DNA of 12,102 nt from Rhodobiaceae bacterium (GTDB lineage: Bacteria > Pseudomonadota > Alphaproteobacteria > Micropepsales > Micropepsaceae), in contig VFKO01000361.1 of assembly GCA_009885515.1 (NCBI GenBank), positions 1-12,102 on the forward strand, read 5' to 3'. The translations under genes were made by a program, and so were the position numbers. This document shows positions 6,049-12,102 of this stretch, one piece after another. The notes beneath the pieces are model-generated. The model was not told the DNA's origin. It made no database searches and saw nothing but the letters and a program-made list of their open reading frames with translations. Positions within the stretch are counted from its first letter, which is position 1, and the number at the start of each line of letters is the position of its first letter.

Positions 6049-8280
6049 TTGCGGCCACACTCTGCTAACCTCTGGCGGCGCACCCAAACCACCAATTCGC
6101 CGGAGACCGCCATCAACGACACCACCCGCAAGCTCGCCACCATCGTGGCCCTCGACGTCGCCGGTTACTCGGCGCGGACGGAGGCTGACGAGGCGCGTAC
6201 GACAGCGGAGGTGGCAGCACTCCGCAAGGTGATCGAAGCCATCGCCGCGAAGCACGGGGGCAGGGTGTTCAACACCGCCGGCGACGGCTTCATGCTCGAG
6301 TTCGGCTCAAGCCTCTCAGCCGTCGAAGCCGCCTTCGAACTCGCCGAAACCTGTGAGCCCAAAGTCCGCGTCGGCGTCCACCTCGGCGACGTCGCGGTCC
6401 AGCCAAACGGAGATCTGCTCGGACACGGCGTGAATGTGGCGGCGCGGTTGATGGCCAAGAGCGAACCGGGTGGCGCGCTAGTGTCAGCCGACGTCCGCCG
6501 CACGATTCGCGGACCGTTGGGCGAACGCCTCGTCTCGCGCGGCGTCATGCAACTCGACAAGATGGCCGAGACGCTCGAAGCCTTTGCGCTGAGGATCGTG
6601 ACGGCGACGCCAGCCTCGCCTGACGTTTTCCTGTCCTACGCTCGCGAAGATCAAGCGGTCGCGCGCAAGTTCGCCGAAGCGCTCGAACGCGAAGGCCTTG
6701 CCGTCTGGTGGGACGTCGCCCTGCGCTCCGGCGAAGCCTATGACGAGACGATGGAACAAGCGTTGAAAGCAGCGAAGTCCGTTGTCGTTCTGTGGTCCAA
6801 GGCCTCCGTGCAGTCACGCTGGGTACGCTCCGAAGCCACACTGGCCGACCGCAACAAGACGCTCGTCCCCGCGATGATCGAACCCTGCGAGCGCCCAATC
6901 ATGTTCGAACTGACGCAGACGGCGGAGCTGGCGCATTGGCAGGGCGACCCGGCGGATCGCACGTGGGAGACGTTCCTCGCCGACGTGCGACGGTTCGTTG
7001 GGCGCGAGGCACCGGCCGCCGCATCGCGCCCCGCGACGGCACCAACGCCGGTCACGGCGCAGGAGACCCTCAAGCCTGGCCAGCGCGGCGACGCGCCATC
7101 CCTCGCCGTGCTGCCCTTCACCAACCGGTCAGGCCAGGCGGAAGACGACGTCTTCGCCATTGGGCTTGTTGAAGACGTGATTTCCGCGCTCTCCCAAGGC
7201 GTGGATGTGCGCGTACTCGGCGCGGCAGCCACGCGCAATCTCGCAATCACGGACCTGGCTGCAGTCGGCCGCCAGCTGGGTGTGCGCTATCTGCTCGAAG
7301 GCAATGTGCGGCGCGCAGGTGCCAATCTGCGTGTCACCACGCAATTGCTGGAAGCGGCGACAGGCTCCGTGCTCTGGACCGGCAAGTTCGACCGTCCGCT
7401 GAGCGAACTGGCAAACCTCCAGGAAGAGCTCGTACTGGACTTGGCAGCGAGCCTCAATGTCGAGGTGTCCAGCATCGAGATCGAGCGCGCACTGCCGAAG
7501 CCGGACGACCTCTCCGCCTGGCAGATGTTGCAGCGTGCGCAATTCATCGGGCTTACGGGCGAGCCTCTTGTCACTGCGGCTGCGGCCTTGTCGGAATGCG
7601 AACGCGCGCTGGCACTGGCGCCGGACTATGCCCTGGCAAATGCTGTCACCGCCAACAACCTCATGACGTCCATGATCTTCAGCGGTCGGGATGATCCGGA
7701 AACAGTGGCGCGCGCACGCCGGCTGGCTGAGCGCGCCCTCAAGCTCGCCCCCCACGACCCCGCCGTTTTGTCAGAGATCTCCGCAGTGTCCGCCATGACC
7801 GGCGCCGCAACCGAAGCGCTGCGCCATTCCAGCATTGCGGTTCGCAAGCTGCCGGGAAGCGGCATGGCGCACTTCCGTCACGCCTGGAATTGCGGTTTGC
7901 TTGATCGGTCGGAGGAAGGGCTCCGCCACGTGACCACGGCGGGGCGGCTCATGCCCGGATCTTACATGACGCGCCTGGTCAATTTCTGGCTCGCGGATTT
8001 CTGCTGGCGCCTTGGCCGGTTCGCGGAAGCAAATGCGCACATCGATGAAGCGCTCGCCCTGGGCGATTCTTCCAATTCCCATCTTTTGAAAGCAAGGATT
8101 GCGGTTAGTGCAGGCGATGAGGCGACAGCCAGACAGCAAGTGGCGATCGCCAGGCGTTCAGGGATTCCTCTCGCGCTGCATGAGGCAATCTGGTTACGTC
8201 TTTTCCCGTCTAGCCCGGACAGGGATCAGTGGATGAGCACATTGCGCCGCCTCTGGGCCGAAGCGGAGCCCGGCGCATGA
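6049..8280 (+). CDS. Class III nucleotidyl cyclase - TIR - TolB-like - TPR fusion
   Basis: This multidomain signalling protein has 743 residues from TTG 6049, or 722 from the ATC at 6112 that aligns with the sister starts. Numbered from TTG, a class III cyclase domain at about 25-183 has metal-binding D36 (ALDVAGYS) and D79 (NTAGDG), and the transition-state pair N129/R133 (VNVAAR). The adenine-contacting Lys is replaced by N75. A TIR_2-type domain follows at 191-318, opening DVFLSYARED, with E262 in SRWVRSEA at the position of the NADase Glu. An Ala/Pro linker (320-348) leads to a TolB/FlgO-like domain (349-480) and helical TPR-like repeats (485-740). No signal peptide or membrane span is seen. 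It heads the four-gene array and its TGA overlaps the next ATG. Expected reactions are cyclic nucleotide synthesis and possibly NAD+ cleavage; neither is shown by sequence alone. Confidence 0.88.
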   Translation: MRPHSANLWRRTQTTNSPETAINDTTRKLATIVALDVAGYSARTEADEARTTAEVAALRKVIEAIAAKHGGRVFNTAGDGFMLEFGSSLSAVEAAFELAETCEPKVRVGVHLGDVAVQPNGDLLGHGVNVAARLMAKSEPGGALVSADVRRTIRGPLGERLVSRGVMQLDKMAETLEAFALRIVTATPASPDVFLSYAREDQAVARKFAEALEREGLAVWWDVALRSGEAYDETMEQALKAAKSVVVLWSKASVQSRWVRSEATLADRNKTLVPAMIEPCERPIMFELTQTAELAHWQGDPADRTWETFLADVRRFVGREAPAAASRPATAPTPVTAQETLKPGQRGDAPSLAVLPFTNRSGQAEDDVFAIGLVEDVISALSQGVDVRVLGAAATRNLAITDLAAVGRQLGVRYLLEGNVRRAGANLRVTTQLLEAATGSVLWTGKFDRPLSELANLQEELVLDLAASLNVEVSSIEIERALPKPDDLSAWQMLQRAQFIGLTGEPLVTAAAALSECERALALAPDYALANAVTANNLMTSMIFSGRDDPETVARARRLAERALKLAPHDPAVLSEISAVSAMTGAATEALRHSSIAVRKLPGSGMAHFRHAWNCGLLDRSEEGLRHVTTAGRLMPGSYMTRLVNFWLADFCWRLGRFAEANAHIDEALALGDSSNSHLLKARIAVSAGDEATARQQVAIARRSGIPLALHEAIWLRLFPSSPDRDQWMSTLRRLWAEAEPGA
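6102..6105 (+). promoter_or_regulatory. Shine-Dalgarno GGAG placed before an ATC codon
   Basis: GGAG lies six bases before ATC 6112-6114, the codon that aligns with the ATG start of all three sister cyclase genes. The only canonical in-frame start is TTG at 6049, which has no properly spaced Shine-Dalgarno. The site therefore suggests that translation began, or still begins, at 6112. Confidence 0.5.
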
Positions 8281-10004
8281 CCGACACCACCCGCAAACTC
8301 GCCACCATCGTGGCCCTCGACGTCGCCGGCTACTCGGCGCGGACGGAGGCTGACGAGGCGCGCACGACGGCGGAGGTGGCGGCACTCCGCAAGGTGATCG
8401 AAGCCATCGCCGCGAAGCACGGGGGCAGGGTGTTCAACACAGCCGGCGACGGCTTCATGCTCGAGTTCGGCTCAAGCCTCTCAGCCGTCGAAGCCGCGGC
8501 CGAACTTGCATCAAAATGCGAACCGAAAGTCCGCGTCGGCGTCCACCTCGGTGACGTCGTCGTCCAGCCGAACGGCGACCTCCTCGGCCACGGCGTCAAC
8601 GTCGCCGCGCGGTTGATGGCGCGAAGCGAACCGGGTGGTGCGCTTGTGTCCGGGGCTGTACGTCAATCCATTCGCGGGCCTGTCGCCGAGCGCCTGGTTT
8701 CTCGCGGATCGATGCAACTCGACAAGATGGCGGAGATCATCGAAGCGTTTGCTTTCGGCGTCAGCGCAAACTCAACCGTCGCTGTGCCCAAGCCTGTTGC
8801 TCTGGCAATGCCAGAAAAACCGTCGATTGCCGTCTTGCCTTTTTCAGACATGACGGGCGCGAAGGACCAAGATTACTTCACCGAAGGCATGCTGGTCGAA
8901 ATCGTCACGGCACTCTCGGCGTTTCCCTCGCTGTTCGTGATCGCCCATGCCGCAAGTCTCAGCCTTCGTGGCGACACGCGCAGCCACACCCTGATCGCGC
9001 GCGAACTGGGTGTGCGCTACATCCTGACCGGAAGCGTTCGCAAGTCGGGCGATCGCGTTCGCATCTCCGTTGAGCTTCTGGACGAGGGCGAGCGGACGCC
9101 GATCTGGACCCAGCGGTTTGATGGAACGCTCGAAGACGTGTTCGCGCTGCAGGACACGGTCGCCAACGCCGTCGCCAGCCAGATCGAACCCAGCATCCAG
9201 GCGGCCGAAGTGCGTCGCGCAACACAGCGCCCGACGGCCGACCCGGGTGCTTACGATCTCTACCTGCGCGGACTGCATGCACAATGGAGCAACTACGACA
9301 GTGAATCGCTCCTCAAAGCCATCGAGTGTTTCGATCAGGCGATAGAGCGCGATCCAGACTTCGCCTTGGCGCACGCCCATGTCAGCAATGCGCACATCAA
9401 CATGTACATCACGAGCCATGCGGATCATCCTGATGAAGCGCTGCGAAAAGCAAAAGAAAGTGCGCAACGCGCAGAGCGGTTGGGATCGAATGATGCAGAG
9501 GTCCTTGCCTTTGCGGCCTACTCGCTCTTTCAGTGCGGAGCGAACATCGCTGTCGTCGATGCGATGTTTGATCGCGCGCTCGCATTGAACCCGGGATCGT
9601 CCGTCGTGCGCTATTGCAGTGGCTGGTTTTACCTCAATGCAGGTCGGCCTGAAGCTGCACGCGCAGAATTTGAGATTGGCCTCCGCCTCGACCCACGCTC
9701 ACCTTTTTGGGGTTTGCTGACGGCGGGCTTGGGTATCTCGCACTTTTATCTGCGACGCTTCGCAGACGCCCTCCCGCTACTCCAGCCGATGTTGCAAACC
9801 CCACTTCCGGACGTCGGCAACTGCTTGATCGCATCCTGCCTTGGCCACCTTGGGCGTCGCGAGGAGGCGAGAACTGCGGTGGAAAGGCTCGCACCCTTGT
9901 CGCCAAAGGATGAGCATTGGCTGGGATTCCACCGAGACCCCGCCTTTCGAGAGCTTATAAATGAAGGCCTTGCGCTGGCCGCCGGAGACTCTGCAAGCAG
10001 ATGA
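8277..10004 (+). CDS. Class III nucleotidyl cyclase - TolB-like - TPR protein (copy 2)
   Basis: The protein has 575 residues: a cyclase domain (about 5-160), a TolB-like domain (182-312, from KPSIAVLPFSDMTG to VASQIEPSI) and TPR repeats (about 325-565, including NQ/DQAIERDPDFALAHA and ALALNPGSSVVRY helices). Metal ligands D15 and D58, base-side D101, and N108/R112 are present, while N54 occupies the usual Lys position. There is no TIR domain; the cyclase is joined directly to the TolB-like part by a short linker (161-181). ATG 8277 is the start: it overlaps the previous TGA as ATGA, has GGAG at 8265-8268, and matches the sister proteins from residue 1. A 16-residue longer in-frame reading from 8229 would overlap the upstream coding sequence without homology. 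It is probably cytoplasmic and translationally coupled to its neighbours. Confidence 0.9.
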   Translation: MTDTTRKLATIVALDVAGYSARTEADEARTTAEVAALRKVIEAIAAKHGGRVFNTAGDGFMLEFGSSLSAVEAAAELASKCEPKVRVGVHLGDVVVQPNGDLLGHGVNVAARLMARSEPGGALVSGAVRQSIRGPVAERLVSRGSMQLDKMAEIIEAFAFGVSANSTVAVPKPVALAMPEKPSIAVLPFSDMTGAKDQDYFTEGMLVEIVTALSAFPSLFVIAHAASLSLRGDTRSHTLIARELGVRYILTGSVRKSGDRVRISVELLDEGERTPIWTQRFDGTLEDVFALQDTVANAVASQIEPSIQAAEVRRATQRPTADPGAYDLYLRGLHAQWSNYDSESLLKAIECFDQAIERDPDFALAHAHVSNAHINMYITSHADHPDEALRKAKESAQRAERLGSNDAEVLAFAAYSLFQCGANIAVVDAMFDRALALNPGSSVVRYCSGWFYLNAGRPEAARAEFEIGLRLDPRSPFWGLLTAGLGISHFYLRRFADALPLLQPMLQTPLPDVGNCLIASCLGHLGRREEARTAVERLAPLSPKDEHWLGFHRDPAFRELINEGLALAAGDSASR

Positions 10005-11724
10005 CCGACTTGACCCGCAAACTCGCCACCATCGTGGCTCTCGACGTCGCCGGCTATTCGGCGCGGACAGAGGCTGACGAGGCGCGCACGACGGCGGAGG
10101 TGGCGGCCCTGCGCAGGGTGATCGAAGGCATTGCCTCAAAACACGGTGGCCGCGTCTTCAACACCGCTGGCGACGGCTTCATGCTGGAGTTCGGCTCAAG
10201 CCTCTCGGCCGTCGAAGCCGCCTTCGAACTCGCCGAAACCTGCGAGCCAAAAGTCCGCGTCGGCGTCCACCTTGGCGATGTCGCCGTCCAGCCCAACGGC
10301 GACCTACTCGGCCACGGTGTCAATGTTGCTGCTCGACTCATGGCGCGCAGCGAGCCTGGCGGCGCGCTGGTATCGGGCGCCGTGCGCCAGTCCATTCGCG
10401 GGCCAGTCGCCGAGCGCCTTGTTTCTCGCGGATCGATGCAGCTCGACAAGATGGCAGAGGTGATCGAAGCTTTTGCGTTTGGCGTCAGCGCAACCTCAAC
10501 GGTCGTGGCGTACAAACCTGTTGCTCTGGCGCTGCCGGAAAAACCGTCGATCGCCGTCATGCCGTTCTCCGACATGACCGGCGCGAAGGACCAGGATTAT
10601 TTCACAGAAGGCATGCTGGTTGAAATCGTCACGGCTCTGTCGACATTTCCCTCACTGTTCGTGATCGCCCACGCGGCAAGCCTCAGCCTTCGAGGCGACA
10701 CGCGCAGCCACACCCTGATCGCCCGCGAACTGGGCGTGCGATACATCCTGAGCGGAAGCGTACGCAAGTCAGGAGACCGTGTGCGCATCTCCGTTGAGCT
10801 TCTCGACGAGGACGCACGGACGCCAATCTGGACCCAGCGCTTCGACGGCACGCTCGAAGACGTGTTTGCGCTGCAGGACACCGTCGCAAACGCCGTTGCA
10901 AGCCAGATCGAACCCAGCATCCAGGCTGCCGAAGTCCGCCGCGCCACCGCGCGCCCGACCGCGGACCCCGGCGCCTACGATCTCTATCTCCGCGGCTTGC
11001 ACGCGCAGTGGGGCGTCTACGAGAAAGAACCGCTGCTGAAAGCCATCGGCTTCTTCAATCAGGCGATTGAGCGTGATCCGGACTTTGCACTCGCGCTCGC
11101 TCACGCCAGCAATGCCCACATCAACATGTACATCCAAAACCAGACAGATCACCCGGAAGAGTCGCTGCGCCAGGCGTTCGAGTTGGCAAAACGCGCGGAA
11201 CGGTTGGGCGCCAATGATGCTGAAGTTCTGGCATTTGCCGCCTATTCGCTATTGCAATGCGGGTCGGATCTGGCAACCGTGGATGCACTGATCGATCGCG
11301 GACTCGCGCTGAATCCGGGATCGTCAGTGGTGCGCTACAACAGTGGCTGGATTTACATGTTTGCTTGCCGCCCTGCGGCCGCCCTCGCGGAATTCGAGAT
11401 GGGACTGCGTCTGGACCCGCGCTCACCTTGGTGGATGGCACTTACGCTCGGCCATGCCTGGTCTCTCTTTCATCTCCGGCGTTTCGCGGAGGCGCTGCCT
11501 CTGCTCTACAAGTCGATCGAAAACCCGCAACCAGAGTTCTCTCAAAGATTGATCGCGTCCTGTTATGGCCATCTCGGTCGGCTTGAGGAAGCCAGATCGG
11601 CGCTGGGAGGTCTCGCGCCGCTTGTGCCCAGAGAAGTGCTCTGGTCAAGCCTGTTCCGGGATCGGAGTTTTCAGACCATCATCGACGAAGGCCTTGCGCT
11701 AGCGGCCGGGGCTTCAACCAGCAA
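8277..11724 (+). repeat. Tandem duplication with a 1724-bp unit (copies 2 and 3)
   Basis: The distance from the ATG of copy 2 (8277) to that of copy 3 (10001) is 1724 bp, and from copy 3 to copy 4 (11725) it is again exactly 1724 bp. Copies 2 and 3 align over their whole length without insertions, and both keep the ATGA junction. This is direct evidence of a head-to-tail duplication whose boundary falls at the stop/start overlap. Confidence 0.85.
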
Positions 11725-11728
11725 ATGA
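10001..11728 (+). CDS. Class III nucleotidyl cyclase - TolB-like - TPR protein (copy 3)
   Basis: This 575-residue protein aligns with copy 2 end to end without gaps. By eye only about twenty residues differ in the first 330 (cyclase plus TolB-like), whereas the TPR half (about 331-575) differs much more. Catalytic positions are as in copy 2 (D15, D58, D101, N108, R112, with N54 in place of Lys). The cyclase stretch FELAETCEPK at 75-84 matches copies 1 and 4 rather than copy 2. ATG 10001 overlaps the preceding TGA as ATGA; GGAG at 9984-9987 is rather far (13 bases), which fits reinitiation by the ribosome finishing copy 2. TPR divergence on a constant catalytic head suggests the copies differ in partner or ligand recognition; that is inference. 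Confidence 0.9.
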   Translation: MTDLTRKLATIVALDVAGYSARTEADEARTTAEVAALRRVIEGIASKHGGRVFNTAGDGFMLEFGSSLSAVEAAFELAETCEPKVRVGVHLGDVAVQPNGDLLGHGVNVAARLMARSEPGGALVSGAVRQSIRGPVAERLVSRGSMQLDKMAEVIEAFAFGVSATSTVVAYKPVALALPEKPSIAVMPFSDMTGAKDQDYFTEGMLVEIVTALSTFPSLFVIAHAASLSLRGDTRSHTLIARELGVRYILSGSVRKSGDRVRISVELLDEDARTPIWTQRFDGTLEDVFALQDTVANAVASQIEPSIQAAEVRRATARPTADPGAYDLYLRGLHAQWGVYEKEPLLKAIGFFNQAIERDPDFALALAHASNAHINMYIQNQTDHPEESLRQAFELAKRAERLGANDAEVLAFAAYSLLQCGSDLATVDALIDRGLALNPGSSVVRYNSGWIYMFACRPAAALAEFEMGLRLDPRSPWWMALTLGHAWSLFHLRRFAEALPLLYKSIENPQPEFSQRLIASCYGHLGRLEEARSALGGLAPLVPREVLWSSLFRDRSFQTIIDEGLALAAGASTSK

Positions 11729-12102
11729 CCGACACCACCCGCAAACTCGCCACCATCGTGGCCCTCGACGTCGCCGGTTACTCGGCGCGGACGGAGGCTG
11801 ACGAGGCGCGCACGACGGCGGAGGTGGCGGCGCTGCGCAAAGTGATCGAGGCGATTGCCGCCAAACACGGCGGGCGCGTCTTCAACACGGCCGGCGACGG
11901 CTTCATGCTGGAGTTCGGCTCAAGCCTCTCAGCCGTCGAGGCCGCCTTCGAACTCGCCGAAACCTGCGAACCGAAAGTCCGCGTCGGCGTCCACCTCGGC
12001 GACGTCGTCGTGCAGCCCAACGGCGACCTGCTCGGCCACGGCGTGAACGTCGCCGCGCGCCTTATGGCGAAGAGCGATCCGGGCGGCGCCCTCGTCTCTG
12101 CC
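11725..12102 (+). CDS. Class III nucleotidyl cyclase domain protein (copy 4), cut by right edge
   Basis: Only the first 126 residues are inside the window, all within the cyclase domain, and the frame is open at the edge. It starts at ATG 11725, which overlaps the TGA of copy 3 as ATGA. D15, D58, D101, N108 and R112 are present, and the Lys position is Asn54 as in the other copies. The last visible residues, LMAKSDPGGALVSA, resemble copy 1 (LMAKSEPGGALVSA) more than copies 2 and 3 (LMARSEPGGALVSG). This copy may therefore also carry a TIR domain further on, a weak guess to be tested with downstream sequence. Confidence 0.85.
   Translation, partial: MTDTTRKLATIVALDVAGYSARTEADEARTTAEVAALRKVIEAIAAKHGGRVFNTAGDGFMLEFGSSLSAVEAAFELAETCEPKVRVGVHLGDVVVQPNGDLLGHGVNVAARLMAKSDPGGALVSA

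Larger units (their letters stand above)
5770..6111. other. Gene-free gap upstream of the cyclase array
   Basis: No credible coding sequence lies here. The left half carries a seven-T run (5800-5806) and the GTCCT inverted-repeat cluster. The right half shifts to very AT-rich DNA: 5951-6000 has 12 G/C in 50 bases, unlike the GC-rich surroundings, and contains TATAAG (5963-5968) and a perfect palindrome. The promoter of the cyclase array most likely lies in this AT-rich island, but a matching -35 box was not convincing. An in-frame TAA at 6025 limits how far upstream the first cyclase can begin. Confidence 0.6.
6112..12102 (+). repeat. Four direct copies of the cyclase-domain module
   Basis: Near-identical DNA for the cyclase domain begins at 6112, 8277, 10001 and 11725. 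Copies 1 and 2 differ at 8 of the first 219 bases by direct comparison, and six of the eight are synonymous third-position changes. Copies 2 and 4 are almost identical except for one block rich in silent changes. The repeats are long enough for homologous recombination or gene conversion, and for assembly collapse. Confidence 0.85.

Noticed and set aside
5870..6058. Minus-strand 62-codon frame in the gap before the cyclase array
   Set aside because: It has no recognisable motif or ribosome site, and it crosses the AT-rich regulatory island.
6049..12102. Calling the array a Pycsar or CBASS defence system
   Set aside because: There is no separate effector with a cyclic-nucleotide-binding domain, no CD-NTase, and no neighbouring defence gene; the cyclase-TolB-TPR layout is a broad signalling family. 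Kept only as a hypothesis.
6112..12102. CRISPR or minisatellite-type repeats
   Set aside because: The repeated DNA is coding, in frame and of gene length, so it reflects gene duplication rather than short spaced repeats.

Overview
The window is GC-rich, tightly packed DNA. Its coding style suggests a proteobacterium, most likely an alphaproteobacterium: strong G/C third positions, short intergenic gaps, an HrpB-type helicase, and class III cyclases joined to a TolB-like domain and TPRs. This taxonomic call is inference; no rRNA or other marker gene is present. No tRNA, rRNA, CRISPR array, transposase or integrase was seen.

Left part (1-5769): A fatty acid desaturase runs leftward off the window edge (minus strand, 859 to 1), with two complete His boxes and the start of the third. 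A 134-bp divergent gap separates it from three rightward genes: hrpB-type ATP-dependent helicase (994-3465), a pentapeptide-repeat protein (3563-4498) and a 12-TM MFS transporter (4552-5769). These look like ordinary housekeeping or accessory genes with no evident functional link.

Middle (5770-6111): A gene-free gap of about 340 bp. It holds a GTCCT-rich inverted-repeat cluster (5807-5871) and a very AT-rich island (5951-6000, 24% GC by count) with a perfect 7-4-7 palindrome (5975-5992). The island is the best candidate for the control region of what follows.

Right part (6049-12102): A tandem array of four paralogous class III nucleotidyl cyclase genes, the fourth cut by the window edge. All three junctions are ATGA stop/start overlaps, so the array is probably one translationally coupled transcript. 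The first protein is cyclase-TIR-TolB-like-TPR. The second and third are cyclase-TolB-like-TPR, equal in length and aligned without gaps. The fourth shows only its cyclase domain.

The cyclase metal-binding Asp residues and the Asn/Arg pair are kept in every copy, but the usual adenine-contacting Lys is Asn. Synonymous-site patterns are mosaic, which points to gene conversion. The first gene has ATC where its sisters have ATG. The array is the part of the window most worth following up: one TIR-bearing and several TIR-less cyclase receptors made together, with variable TPR tails on a near-constant catalytic head.
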